A stretch of DNA of 64,000 nucleotides from Choricystis sp. odSpoLacu1 (lineage: Eukaryota > Chlorophyta > Trebouxiophyceae): contig OY253655.1 in NCBI GenBank assembly GCA_958009055.1, forward strand, positions 186,001-250,000, in the 5' to 3' direction. Under the pieces are notes generated by a model. That model saw nothing but the letters and a program-made list of their open reading frames with translations. It was not told where the DNA came from and ran no database searches. Positions 11,567-23,072 of the stretch are shown piece after piece; positions within the stretch are counted from its first letter, which is position 1, and the number at the start of each line of letters is the position of its first letter. A program made the position numbers and the translations under genes.

Positions 11567-13488
11567 TCAACTCTCGTCCGTGATGTTGATGGTGGACCGG
11601 GCCCAGTGGTTGGCGCACAGGCCTGTGTGGTGTGCGTGTGTGTGGTGGGGGGTGGGGGTGGTGCAGGGTGTGAGTTTTCGCTTTCTCGCGACTCGAAGCC
11701 TCGTCACCCTTTTTCTCCCGGGCCAACACACCCACCGCCCGCCCTCCCCAAGCCCAAAAAAACTCACCCCGCACATTCCACACGTGGGCCGCGCTCTCGG
11801 GTTGCACATTGCAGGACGTGTCCACCGCGCGCGCCACCAGGGTGACGCCCCCCGTCTGGTGGTCGGGAGGGAGCGGCACTGTGGCAGACCACTGCGTCCA
11901 CGCCCACGCGGGCGCCGCAAAGCCGTCCCCATCCCCCGGCACCCGGGCCAGGGACGCGGTGTGCCAGGTGGCGCCACCATCCGCGGAGACGTCGACGCGC
12001 ATGATGCCGCGACCGCCGCCGGAGAACGCCCACCCGGACACAGGGAGTTCGTCGATCGGGCCCTCCACGCTGGCCCCCGGGGGTGGGTCCGCGATGGCGG
12101 ATGTCACGTTGGTCTCCATGATGGAGGGGGAGGCGTCCCAGGGGACGCCGCCGGGAGAATCCCAGTTGATGGAGGGTGAAAACGTGCGGTAGTCTTTGCG
12201 CTGCCAATGGCTCTCGCTCTCATCCGGCGACCCGGTCACCGCCCGCACCCACTTGACAGACCGCGCGGCAGTGACGCCCGGCACCACCATGCGCAGCGGG
12301 GCGCCGTGGTCGGGGGGGAGGGGGGCGCCGTTCATGCCCCACGCGAGCAGCACGTCGGCCGAGGGATCCAGCGCGCGGCGCGCGGGGATGGAGGCCCCAT
12401 ACGCGACGCCCCCCCCCGGCTCCGTGTCCCCCCCGTCAAAGATGACGTGGGCGACGCCGGAGGCAGCCGCGGAGGCGGGGGTGAGGCCGGCGGCGGCGAG
12501 GACGTCAGAGAGGCGAACGCCCGTCCAAGTCGCAGTTGAAATGGCCCCCGAGTCCCACTCCAGGCCCTGGACTCCCCTCACCTCGCTCAGCTCGTTGCGC
12601 CGGTTGCCGGAGCACTGCAGCGTGGCGGGCAGGGTGGTGGGGGGGCCGTAGGCGCCGGATTGAAGGTCTTTGAGTGTGAGTGTTGTGTGGGGCGCGCCCG
12701 CGTGGGGCGTCACGGTCAACTGCCAGCCCGCCGCCGCCTCCTCATCCACCACGGGCACGGGCAGGTGGTTGCGCACGTAGTGCAGATCGGACGGCGTGAT
12801 CGGGGCCGTCAGCACGGGGGTGGGGGTCTCCCCGTTGAATGGTTTCGCCGTGCGCACGCGCAGCGCGGGGTGGCGCTGAGGGTCGGTCGAGTAAGGGTCG
12901 TCGGCGGCGGGGGGTGGGGGCTCGCCGGGGGCCTGTTGGGTTTGTGTGTGGGATGATGGTGAGGTTTTGGAGGTGTGGACGGCGGGTCGGGGTTGTCGAT
13001 CCATGCGGGTGCCTTCCCCCTTATCCTCCCTCCCCACACACACAACTCACCAGCGTCCCAATCCGGTACGGCTCCAGAATGGCCCTCACTTCCGGCGTCT
13101 GGTGCTGCGCGTACGCCGCCCAGAAGGGGTCTATCGCGCCCCCCGCCGCCAGCATGAGGCGCGCGGGGCCGCCCGGGTGTTGGGCGATGAAGGACGAAAC
13201 ATCGTACACGCCGTCCCCGTACGTCACCCACACGTCGCCGGGGGTCGCGTGTTGAGCCACCTGGTCCCGCGTGTAGACGGGGCCAGAGGCGACGGGGGCG
13301 GGAGGGGCGGGCTTGGCGGGCGCGGGTTTTTGTGCGGGCTCCGACATTGCGGCCGTGCCCGCGGCCACCCCCGCCACCGCGGCGACTGCCAGAGGCGCCC
13401 ACCGGTGGGGGGGAGCATGCGAGGGTGCCGAAGAGCTGTAAGCGCGGCGCCCGGCGGCGGCAGCCGCGCGGGCGGCGTAGCGGAGCAT
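11567..13488 (-). CDS. Sulfite oxidase with N-terminal cytochrome b5 domain
   Basis: Oxidises sulfite to sulfate, passing electrons from the Mo centre to heme. Three exons (13488-13051, 12932-11768, 11622-11567; introns 118 and 145 bp) sum to 553 codons. Residues 1-~45 are Arg/Ala/Ser-rich (MLRYAARAAAAAGRRAYSSS) followed by a short hydrophobic stretch, like a mitochondrial presequence of intermembrane-space type. The b5 domain has FIAQHPGGPARLMLAAGG and the second heme His in FWAAYAQH. The molybdenum domain carries the ligand Cys in LQCSGNRRNE (~residue 253), followed by the Mo-cofactor dimerisation domain. Exon 3 completes the usual Trp-Asn end (WNVRGLCANHW). Land-plant sulfite oxidases lack the heme domain and are peroxisomal, so this is the animal-type architecture. 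Confidence 0.9.
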
Positions 13489-13757
13489 AGGTGTAAAGAA
13501 AACGACGCGCGGGTTGTGTTTAGGTCGCCCGGTGTTTTTTTTTCGAGTGTCTTGCCACACGTACACCACAGACTCTGCTGTGTGCAGAGAGACGTGCTTG
13601 TTAACGGTGGGGCAATACAAAAGAGCTACAGACATGAAAAAATTGAATATCAGTGTTTGCGTACGATAACTGAGGGAAAACAAAAAAACACAAAGAGGCA
13701 GCGCGCGCGCCAGAAACACACAGGGGCTGCGGGAGGCGATCCACCTTTCTCTCCCTC

Positions 13758-15529
13758 TCACACGTACATCGTGTGCACTTCACAATTTTTGAGGCGGGCC
13801 CCCCCCCCGGCCAACGTGCCAAAGTGGGTGGAGTGGCCGACACACACGATGACACGCTCCGGCACAGACTGCAGCCACCGTCTGAACCCGCCCACGCGCG
13901 CGGTCAGGGCTCGCCTGGGTTCGCACGCGGTCAGGGCGCCGCGGGACGCGCAGTTGGCGTGGGGGGCGTGCCACCAGCGCTCGGGCAAGCCTTCAAACGC
14001 GCCGGCCGCTGTCAACACGGGCCACGCCTCGCGCAGGGCCGACGCCGGCGTGCCCACGTCGCCCGCGGTGGCCAGGTGTTCCGCCAGGTCGGCCCGCACC
14101 ACGACACGGAAGGGGGGGTGGGAGGCGGAGGACGTGTGGGGGCTGGCGGTGGCACTGGTGGTTGCCGTTTTTTCGTCACCACCCACCCGGTGCGCCACCG
14201 GGCACGCCAGCGCCCACGTCTCCAGCGCCCGCGTCAGCGGGGACACCACCCACAGAGCGTCGGGGGGCAGGCGCAGCGCGGCCAGCGTGGCCCGGGCGCG
14301 GGTGGCTTGCACGCGGCCGCGCGCGGTCAAAGGCGCGTCGAAGATCAAGGGATCCGCAAACCCAGACCCCGCCGCCGCCGTTGCGGCATTGAACTCGGAC
14401 TCACCATGCCGCAGGATGTGCACCGTCTTGCGCTGGTTGAGGGGGCGGAATATGGGGAACAGGGGGCGGGGGGCGCCGTCTGCGCGCGCGCCGCCTCCCG
14501 GCGTGCGCGTCGCGCCGCCGCCGCGCGCGCCGTCCGCGTCTGGGGCGAGCTCAGGGGTGACACACCGAGCTGAGACGGCAGCGGCAGCAGCAGCAGCGGC
14601 ATCCTGCACCGGCAGGGGCGTGCTCTCGCCCCGGGAGGGCAGGGGCGGTCGCCGCGGCGGCGACGGCGCGGGCGCGCTGCCGCCGCGGCGCGGGCTGGCG
14701 GGGGAGGGGGCGCCGCCGCCAGGGCGCGCGTAGGATTGAGAGTAGGAGATGGTGAAGCCGTCGACTGGGGGGCGGGGGGCGAGTGGTGCTGCGCGGAGCG
14801 GGGACACAGTCGCGCCGCCGGGCGGCGCGACAGCAGCCCCCCCGGGCGTGTCCAGAGACTGAGACCCCAGGGCGCGCTCTGCGGAGGCCAGCCTGGCCAG
14901 CGTGTTGGGCGGGATGGCGCGCGGCGGGGCGGGCGTGGGGCCGGGGGCTGGGAGGGGAGAGGAGAGGGGAGACCGGAGACATAGCGCCTGCCAAGACCGC
15001 CACTTCCAATAAAAAAAAACACTCACCATCCATCGGCGTGCCGGCGCACGATGCGACCCCGCAGCGCGGGGCGGCGGGCGTGGCCTGTGGGAGCGGGAAG
15101 GTGAGAGGTGTGAGCGCTTGGTCGGGTGCGGCGGTTTGCGGCCTGCGCGCGCGCTCTGCCGCCCCCGCCGCGCCGCCCTCCGCTGCCGCGCCCACATTGC
15201 CGGACTGCGACGTCACCTGTGGCCGCGCCTGCACGCGCTGCCCCCGTCCGAGGCTGTCCCCACGCCCGCGTCGGGCGCGGGGGGAGCCCAGCGCGCGCGG
15301 CGCGCGGGCTGCGAGAGGAGGTGCATGCCGCGGCGTCGTGCCGGGCTGCCAGCCTCTCGCGGCCTCCCATCCACCCCCCCGTGCTCACACACACACACAC
15401 CTGAGCATCGGTCCACACCCGCGCCCGCTTGGCGGGCGGCGCCTCCGCGGGCGGCAGCGGCGCCAGGGGCGGGCGCGGCCGCGCGGGCGCACGGTCGTCG
15501 GGGCGGGCGGCGGCGGCGAGGCCGTCCAT
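13758..15529 (-). CDS. Histidine phosphatase (phosphoglycerate mutase-like)
   Basis: A member of the histidine phosphatase superfamily; substrate unknown. Proposed exons are 15529-15401, 15216-15027 and 14947-13758, which join in phase to 503 codons. The second exon's acceptor (15217) is my choice among nearby AGs. The first ~275 residues are Pro/Ala/Arg-rich and probably disordered. The catalytic domain starts at TVHILRHGESEFN (~residue 285; the RHG His is the phospho-acceptor), continues with FDAPLTARGRVQA and SPLTRALET, and has the second catalytic His in CVGHSTHFG near the C-terminus. The conserved FDAPLT resembles plant PGM-like proteins of unknown role more than glycolytic mutase. The gene shares a 153-bp upstream gap with the divergent ABCC gene. 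Confidence 0.75.
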
Positions 15530-15682
15530 TTGGCACGCGGACGACGAGAGGGGGGGCGACGCAGGGAGTGTGGTATCGCGGAGGGGGCTGGCTCCCCCCA
15601 CAAAAACAGCAGAGAGAGAGAGCGCCTCACTGAAAACCAACGACTCGCGCTCGTCTCTCGCGGCCCCACATCTTCACAACGA
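15530..15682. promoter_or_regulatory. Putative bidirectional promoter (phosphatase / ABCC)
   Basis: Only 153 bp separate the proposed start codons of the minus-strand histidine phosphatase and the plus-strand ABC transporter, so both promoters and 5' UTRs must lie or overlap here. I see a GA-rich run (agagagagag) but no clear TATA box. Confidence 0.4.
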
Positions 15683-18600
15683 ATGGAAGTCGAGAGCGCC
15701 GCAACGCCCTCCGCCCGCCCCTGGTGGGCACGCGCGGCGCGTGCGCTGCAGCCTTTGCGTGCCTCCAGTCGCCAGCCATTTGTGCGGCTGGCGACGAGCG
15801 AGGGCGCGGCCGCCGGCGCGCCGCCAGCGCCGCACGGGCCGACCAGCGACGGTGACACGCACTCGGTGCTCGCGCCCTCCCCCGAAGACTCCGCCTCCTT
15901 CGTGGCCCGCCTGCTGTTCACGTATGTGTCTCCTCTCGTCAAGCTGGGTGGCGCCCGCCCCCTGCAAACGGCCGACCTGTGGCCCGTGTCGCCGCGCGAC
16001 GGCGCGGCGACGGTGGGCGGCGCGTTTCGGGCGACGCTCGCGGCGACAGCGACTCCGCCCTTCCCTCAAGGCCGCCTGGCGCGCGCCCTGGCGGCCCAGT
16101 ATGGGCGGCCGTTTGCGGTGGCGGGCGGCATCAAGCTGTTTCACGATGGGGTGATGTTTTTGTCGCCCGCCATACTGAGGCGCCTCCTGCGAACGCACGG
16201 CGACCGCGCCACCGCGGCCGCCCTGGCCCTCGCCCTGGCGGCCGCGGGCGCGTTGGAGTGCCTCACTGTCAATGCCTACTTCCACATCCTGTTCCGCATC
16301 TCGCTGCACGCGCGTGCTGGTGAGTGTTTGGGGGAGGACAAGAGAGGGGCGGCGGGGTCTGTGCAGAGAGACTGAATCCAACACACAACACAACATAACC
16401 CACCCTTCCAGCCCTCGTCGACACGCTCTACGCCAAGGGGCTGCGCACCTCAGCCGCCGCCCGCGACGCCAGGGGCGCGGGCGCAGTCGCCAATTTAATG
16501 AGCAATGACGGCTCAAAGATTTGGTCCCTGCCCTCCTACCTCCACATGCTGTGGTCCGCCCCTCTCCAGATCGTGGTCGTCATGGCCATGCTGGTGTCCG
16601 TGCTGGGGGTCGCCCCCGCCGCCGTCGCCCTGGGCGTGGCGGTGGCGTTGATCCCGGTGTCCACCGCGGTCACCCGCGCCCTCGCGTCCCTGCGCCGCGC
16701 CGTCACCTCCGCCTCCGACGCCCGCGTCAAGCTCGCCGCCGAAGTGGTGGGCGGCATCCGGGCCGTCAAGCTGCACGCGTGGGAGGATGCGTACGTGGAC
16801 CGGATCACAGAGTTGAGGGGCGTGGAACTGGCCGCCGTGCGCACGGCCGCGTACGTCGGCATCTTCAACACCCTGCTCTTCCAGGCCACCCCCGTCCTCA
16901 TCTCGGCGGCCGCCCTGGCCACGTACGCGCTGCGGGGGGGGGCGTTGACGGCGGACGTCGCCTTCCCCGCGCTTGCGCTGTTCCAGTTGCTGCGGTTTCC
17001 GGTCATGATGCTGCCGTCCCATATCAATGCCATTGTGGCGGGGCGGGTCGCGGTCGACCGCATCCAAACCTACCTGGCTGAAGAAGAGGTGGCGCCGCCT
17101 GCGTTGATTCCTGCGGCGGTGGCGCCTGCGGCTGCGGTCACCGTCGACGGCGGCGTGTTTGCATGGCGCGCGCACGGCGACCCCGCCCTCCACGTCCCCT
17201 CCCTCACCCTGCGCGCCGGCTCTCTGACCGTCGTCGTGGGCCGCATCGGGGCCGGCAAGTCGGCCCTGCTGGCCGCCCTGCTGGGCGAGATGCCGGCGTT
17301 GAGGGGGCGGGTGGGGGTCGCGGGACGCGTCGCATACGCGCCCCAAATGCCGTGGCTGCGCAACGCGAGCCTGCGCGACAACATTCTGTTCGACGCTCCG
17401 TTTCGGAAGGAGTGGTATGACGCCGTCATCGCGGCCTGCGCGTTGACCGTGGACATCGCCGACCTGCCGGCGGGCGATGAGACCGAGATCGGGGAGAGGG
17501 GCGTCAACTTGAGCGGCGGCCAGAAAGCCCGCGTCGCCCTCGCCCGCGCCTGCTACGCCGACGCAGACGTCGTGCTGGCGGACGACCCCATGGCCGCCGT
17601 CGACGCGCACGTGGGGCGCACGCTGTGGCGGGACGCGATCTGTGGCCTGCTGCGCGGGCGCACACGGATTGTCGTCACGCACCACGCGCACTTGACAGCC
17701 GACGTTGACACCGTCGTCGTCGTCCGCGACGGCGCCATCGTGGAGGTGGGCACGCCGTCCGACCTGGCGGCCCGCGGCGTGGACGTGGGAGCCCTGGTCG
17801 TGGACGCGGAGGACGGGGGTGGGGGTGGCGGCGGCGACGACGCGCCACCGCCGCCCGGCGCGCCGCGCCCGCTGTCTGGCCCGCCCGCGCCGCCGACGCC
17901 GGGCGGCACGCCGCCGTCTGAACCCGACGCGGGCGGGAACGCAGGCGTGCCGCCGGCCGTCCCTGCGACTGCTGTCGACGACGGTGACGCTGAACTGGTG
18001 CCCCTCTCCCTCGACGGGCCGCCCGACTCGGCCAAACCCGACGTCGCTCTTGACACCTCAACCACCACCCTCCCCTCCCGGTCCTCCACCCGCATCGTCA
18101 AAGCCGAGACCCGGTCCGTGGGCCGCGTCGGGCGCGACGTGTACGCCACCTACCTGCGTGCCTGGGGGCGGGCGGCGTGCGTGCCGCTGCCGGGCGCGAT
18201 CCTCGCGACCGCCGTCGTCGAGCGCGCGCTCGGCGCGGGCCAACAAATCTTTCTCGCCTCCTGGGCTGACGCCACCGCGGCGGGCACCCCCCCCACCGCC
18301 GCCCTGGCAATCACCGCGTACGCCAGCATGGGGGGTGCGTCCCTGGTGCTGGCCGCGGTGCGTGCCGCGGCCACGGTGGCCGGCTCGACCGCCGCCGCCG
18401 CGCGCCTGCACGCTCGCCTCCTCGCCACCATCGTCCGCCTGCCCATGGCCTTCTTCGATGCCCAGCCCTCGGGCCGCCTGCTCAACCGGTTCTCCAAAGA
18501 CACTGAGGCCCTGGACACCGCCCTGGGGGAGACAGTTCAGTCGGCACTCACCTGTTTCTCACAAGTCGTTTTCGCTGTGGCTGTCGCTGTGGGTGCAGCC

Positions 18601-19923
18601 CCCCCCCACCATCGTCCTCATCCCCTTGTCCCTCGTCTACTGGCGGGTGCAGGCCACCTATGTTGCCGCCTCCCGCGAAGTGAAGCGGCTGGATTCTGTG
18701 GCCCTGTCCCCTGTCTACGGCGCCTTCTCCGAAACACTGGCCGGCGTCACCACCATCCGCGCGTTTCGCGCGGCGTCCGCCGCCACGGCCCGCGAAGCCC
18801 GCCTCGTCGACGCCTCCTCCCGCACCATGTGGCCGTTGCGCGTGCTGGACCGCTGGCTGTCGGTGCGGCTGGAGCTGCTGGCGAATGGGGTGGTGGGCGG
18901 CACCGCGTTGGCCTACGCGATCGCGCCCCCCACCTCCGCCGGCGTCGCGGGCCTCGCCCTCACCTCCGCCCTGCAGCTCACGGGGTTGCTCAACTGGGCG
19001 GTGCGCAAAGCCACCGAGCTGGAGGTCAACATGAATGCCGTGGAACGGGTCACCGACTGCGACACAGAGCCGAGGGAAGCGGCGGCGATCATCCCCGACC
19101 GGCGCCCACCCCCTGGGTGGCCGATGGCTGGCGCTCTGACCATCGACAGGTTGGTGGTGCGCTACCGCCCCGACCTGGACCCCGTGTTGAGGGGGTGTCT
19201 TTCTCAGCGCCGGCTGCCTCCAAGGTCGGGGTCGTCGGGCGCACCGGGTCGGGCAAATCCACGCTCGCCGCTGCCCTCTTCCGCATCATCGAGCCCGAAG
19301 CCGGCCGCGTCCTCATCGACAGCGTCGACACGGCGTCCATTGGGCTGGCCGACCTGCGCTCCTCGCTGGGCCTCGTCCCCCAGGATGCAGTGCTGTTTTC
19401 GGGGGACGTGCGTGGAAATTTAGACCCCCTGTCCTCCCACACCGACACCGCCCTGTGGGCCGCCCTGGACGCCGCGTCGTTGGGCGCCACTGTGCGACCT
19501 TTACCCGCTGGCCTGCGCTCCCCCGTGGCTGAAGGCGGCGCCAACCTGTCGGCGGGGGAGAGGCAGCTGCTGGCGATCGCGCGCGCACTGCTGCGGGCGC
19601 CCCGCCTGCTCGTCCTAGACGAGTCCACCTCCGCCTGCGACGGCGCCACGGATGCCGCCATCCAGGTGGCGTTGCGCCACCACTTTGCGCAGGCCACCGT
19701 GCTGACGATTGCGCACCGGCTGCACACGGTGGAGGCGTCCGACGCCGTGCTCGTCCTCGACAGCGGCCGCGTCGCGGAGTACGGCCTTCCGGCCGACCTG
19801 CTGGCACGGCCGGGGGGTGCCTTCCGGGCCCTCGTGGACGAGACGGCGCGTGGTTTGAGTGGCATGGGAGACGCTGCCAGGGCGACGTCGGCGGCGGACT
19901 TGTTGGCGCGGGTGGCGGGGTGA
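15683..19923 (+). CDS. ABCC/MRP full-size ABC transporter (two apparent indels)
   Basis: An ATP-driven exporter of organic anions or conjugates, probably at the tonoplast or plasma membrane. Exon 1 is 15683-16319, the intron ends at 16411, and exon 2 is 16412-19923, about 1,382 residues. Order: TMD1 (~75-400), NBD1 with Walker A VGRIGAGKSALLAALLGEM (~487) and NLSGGQKARVALARA plus the ABCC-type DDPMAAVDAHV, an acidic/Pro-rich linker (~680-780), TMD2, and NBD2 with Walker A VGRTGSGKSTLAAALF (~1151) and NLSAGERQLLAIARA. The extra N-terminal TMD0 of long MRPs is absent. The frame changes at a 9-C run (18599-18607) and returns at a G run (19191-19195). Between them the correct protein (YVAASREVKRLDSV ... 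AFSETLAGVTTIRAF) is in the +1 frame. The two shifts cancel, so sequencing error is likelier than a pseudogene. Confidence 0.88.
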
Positions 19924-19955
19924 AGAAGGAAAACACAGTTTTAGTTTTTTGTGTT

Positions 19956-19960
19956 TGTAA
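19956..19960 (+). terminator. TGTAA polyadenylation signal of ABCC gene
   Basis: TGTAA, the usual polyadenylation signal of chlorophyte nuclear genes, lies 33 bp after the ABCC stop codon within a T-rich stretch. The match is to a short motif, so chance occurrence is possible. Confidence 0.4.
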
Positions 19961-20037
19961 AACATGACAACTCACTCACACACGACACACCGCTCCCTCT
20001 CTCCCTCCCCCGTTGATCCCACACACACAAATCCAAA

Positions 20038-20894
20038 TCAGTCTCCCTTTTTGGACTTGCTCATGAGCTCGCCCAAGTTCATCTTCGCCTCCGTCCACCC
20101 CAGCTTGCTGCCCTCCACCCTGGGATCCCACGACGCCGACAGCGCGCCGTACGAGATGCCCGCCAACCCCGCCCCAAAGGTGGCGGTCGAAAAGATGTAC
20201 ACCACCCATGTGGGCAGGTCGATGTCGGCCACCTTTTTTATGTAGTAAAAAATGGGAAAGAAAGCGATGCCCACCGCCACGGGCGCCCCCGCAAACGTCA
20301 GCATGCGGCGAAACATGCGGTTGTTGACGATGGGGGACACCTCCTGCATGACGGGGGATGACGGCGGGGGCGCGGGGAGGGACCGGACAAGAGGCGGGGG
20401 TGGCGCTGCCGCCCGCAAGTCAGCCGGGAGGGCGCCCGCGTCCCCCGTCTCGATGGCGCGGAAGGCGTCCGCCTGGGCGTCGGCCTCCTTGCGGGACAGC
20501 TGGCCGCCGCGCGAGGCGACGGTGCCGCGTTTAGAGAGCTGAGGAAAAAAGGGGTGGGGAGGTTGGTGTTTTGATCTTTTCCCTCATTCAATCCCTTTTC
20601 TCTTCGCCCACGCACACAAAAAACAAAAACATGCCTTGACATCGCCCTTGGCGCCGCCGTCACCCTTGCCGCCGAAGCCTTTGGTGCCTTTGGCCTGCGC
20701 AGCGACGCGGCGCGCGGCCTGCGCGGGCGCGCCGGGGCGGGCTGGCTGTGTGTGTGTGAAGAGGGGGTTGAGAAGGTTCGGATGAGTGTGAGCACAGTGG
20801 GAGGAGCGCGCACGCGAGGCGGGAGTGCAGGCACAAGGAGAGGGTCGGGTTTTGCTGTGTCGGCCCCAGCGCCCGCGCACGCGTGTCGCAGCAT
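20038..20894 (-). CDS. PAM68-like (DUF3464) thylakoid assembly protein
   Basis: PAM68 proteins sit in the thylakoid membrane and help assemble photosystem II or the NDH complex. The last exon (20538-20038) encodes the whole family core: SPIVNNRMFRRMLTFAGAPV, a first TM segment, PTWVVYIFSTATFGAGLAG as a second TM segment, and the diagnostic SYGALSASWDP followed by LGWTEAKMNLGEL. A preceding exon (20745-20635, 37 codons) supplies GTKGFGGKGDGGAKGDVK and joins in phase. The intron between them (20634-20539) appears to start with GC (AAG|GCATGT), a GC-AG intron; a GT four codons earlier is a weaker alternative. The first exon probably starts at 20894 (MLRHACAGAG), a plausible transit peptide, but its donor site is not resolved. 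Confidence 0.8.
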
Positions 20895-21149
20895 TGAGCG
20901 CTCCAATCGCCCGCTGTGACCAGCACACGCACCAGGTGAGCACGCATGGGTGGTCGTGTGTAGTGCAGACTCGCCCCGCGAGTGTTTTGTCCACACACGC
21001 TAAAGAAAAACAACGAAAACTGTGTCAAAACACGTTCTTTCCTTTCCGTCCGCGCCCAATTTGGCGCCGCCGAGTGCGCGGCGGGCCCCGGGCGGACCGC
21101 GTGTCAGACCACACCACACACACACACACACACACGCACGCACGCAGCC
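20895..21149. promoter_or_regulatory. Putative bidirectional promoter (PAM68-like / hydrolase)
   Basis: About 255 bp between divergent start codons. It contains a (CA)n run just before the plus-strand start and a hydrophobic-coding open frame that I consider spurious. No recognisable TATA element. Confidence 0.3.
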
Positions 21150-22019
21150 ATGGCGCCCCCCCTCTCGCCACGGTCGCCTGCGGCCACTTCCGTCGCGCTC
21201 CCCTCGGCCGACCCGTCGATCACTCTCGAAGGCCGCCTCTCCCTGAAACCCGGAACCGGCGCGTTCGCACACGCCATCCTCATCATCGCTCACCCGCACG
21301 CCCTGCTGGGGGGCAGCCTGCGCGACCCCGTGGCGTCCGCGCTCGCGTCCCGCGGCGCTGCATCCCCCGCCTTTGCCGCCGTCTGCCGCGTCAACGCGCG
21401 TGGGGTTGGCAGCAGTGGCGGTGGAAAGGCTGTGGGGTTGGGCCACGCGCCGGACGACGTGCTGGCGGTGGCGGGGGCGGTGGTGGAAGCTGTTTTGGAG
21501 GAGCGCGCAGACGCGGCCAAAAGTGACGCGCCGCCACCACCACTTCCCCGTGTTTACCTAGCAGGCTACTCGTGGGGCGCGTGCGTGTGTGCTGCTGCAG
21601 CTGCGACCGCAGCAGCCGCGTCCCCGCCCCTGCCGTTTGAGATCGGCGGCGTGGCAGCGATCTCCCCCCCGCTCGGCCTGCTGCCGTCCCTCGCGCTGGG
21701 CGCGGGGCGCGCGTTTGCATCCCTGGCGCGCGCGCCCACGACGCCTGTGTTCGCGATTATAGGTGATCGCGACCAGTTTGCGGCGCCAGGGCGGGTGACT
21801 GAGGCAGTGGAGGCGGTGTCCGCAGCGCGAGCAAAAGCGGCACGCCCACCAGGCGCCCCCCCCCCCGCCCCCGCGGCCTGCGTCATTGTGGAGGGGGCGG
21901 ACCACTTCTGGGCGCCCGACGACGACTCGTGGACGGGCAACTGGGGGGAGGTGGCGGGAAGGGTGGTGGCGTGGTGTGAGCGGGTGGAGAGGGAGGGCGC
22001 AGGGGTGACGCGTGATTAG
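21150..22019 (+). CDS. Alpha/beta hydrolase superfamily protein
   Basis: A 289-residue, single-exon protein with an alpha/beta-hydrolase fold. Seen: an early strand with HPHALLGGSLRDPV (the HPH region of the oxyanion loop), NARGVGSSGG, a nucleophile elbow GYSWGA (Ser ~140), GDRDQFAAPG carrying the putative catalytic Asp, and EGADHFWAPDD carrying the putative catalytic His. The pattern resembles the dienelactone-hydrolase/CocE-like hydrolases found widely in plants and bacteria, whose natural substrates are unknown. There is no clear transit peptide. The start is the first ATG after a CA repeat and has a favourable context (GCCATGGCG). Confidence 0.82.
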   Translation: MAPPLSPRSPAATSVALPSADPSITLEGRLSLKPGTGAFAHAILIIAHPHALLGGSLRDPVASALASRGAASPAFAAVCRVNARGVGSSGGGKAVGLGHAPDDVLAVAGAVVEAVLEERADAAKSDAPPPPLPRVYLAGYSWGACVCAAAAATAAAASPPLPFEIGGVAAISPPLGLLPSLALGAGRAFASLARAPTTPVFAIIGDRDQFAAPGRVTEAVEAVSAARAKAARPPGAPPPAPAACVIVEGADHFWAPDDDSWTGNWGEVAGRVVAWCERVEREGAGVTRD

Positions 22020-22247
22020 AGCGAGCATTGTGTTGTATTTTTTAGGCGTGCGAATTATTTCGTGTTAGACGGTGTGTTTTTAGTTCTCTTGTTTCATCAA
22101 ACAGGTGGCGGACGGAACACTGGGCGCCGTGTGGATTTTTGTGCCGGTAAGAACGACAGCACACGTTTACACTCCTGCACCAACACTTAAAAGGCGTCAA
22201 TCAAACACACGCCTCTCTCACACACTCCAACAGCCAATACAGCATTC

Positions 22248-23072
22248 TCACTGCCTCGGCGCCTCCAGCACCGTGCGCGCTCTCTCCACCAGCATCGTGC
22301 GATCCCCCCACGGCGACCCGTCCAGCGCGGCCACCGCTGCGTCCACCGCGGCCTCGGCGTCCAGCGCCACAAAGGCGACGCCGCGGGCGGCGAAGCGGAC
22401 GGCGGTGACGGCTCCAAAGTCTCCGAATTTTGAGCGCACTTCAGGCTCACGTGCACAGGGCGGGATGCCGGCGACAAACATGGTCAGTCCCGTCGCGGGG
22501 GGAGGCAGCTTGACGCGGCGAGTGTCGTGCGGCCTCGCCGGGTCGGGCGACCCGCGCGGGCGGGGGGGTGGGGGCGGGCCGCGCGAGTGCCGAGGGGGTG
22601 GCGGGCCGCGCCCCCACCCACCGCCACGCGGCGGGGGGGGCGGTGGCCCTCCCCACCGGCCGCGGTCGTCGCCGCGCCAGCCGTAGTCTCTAGGCGGGGA
22701 GCGCGACCGTCGGCTGTAGCGGGGCGAGCGCGAGCGGCGGCGCGGCGAGCGCGAGCGGTGGCGTGGGGGGGTGCGCGACCGCCGGCGCCGGGGGGAACGC
22801 GAGCGCGAGCGACGGCGGGTGCTGTATTCTCGGTCGTAGGAGCGGTCGTCGGCGTGGCGGCGTGGGGAGCGGGAGTAGCGCTGGAGGGGTTAAAAGGCGG
22901 GAAATAAAATCAGCGCGGCGCCGTTGCGCGCGGCCCAGCGCCGCGTGGGCATGGAAGCCCCCGTATTGTAGCGTGTACACATCAACATCCACATGCCCTC
23001 CTTGGCGCCCCCAGTACGTACCCGGCGCGGCGGCGAGTCGCGGCGCCGGTCGGGTGAAATGTGGCTCGTCAT
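22248..23072 (-). CDS. RS-domain / RRM RNA-binding protein (SR-like)
   Basis: A pre-mRNA splicing-type RNA-binding protein of 227 residues. Exon 1 (23072-23022) encodes MTSHISPDRRRDSPPRR, and the 141-bp intron joins in phase to exon 2 (22880-22248). Residues ~18-75 form an RS domain (repeated RSRSRSP and RRRSRSP), followed by a Gly/Pro/Arg-rich linker, then one RRM at the C-terminus with RNP2 MFVAGI and RNP1 RGVAFVAL. Classical SR proteins have the RRM first and the RS region last. The order here recalls SR45/RNPS1 or SR-like SCL proteins with N-terminal charged extensions. Likely nuclear, acting in splice-site choice or exon-junction deposition. Confidence 0.82.

Noticed and set aside
18560..18598. 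Mini-intron explaining the ABCC frame change
   Set aside because: The only GT...AG pair would be about 34 bp and would remove part of a TM segment; an extra C is simpler.
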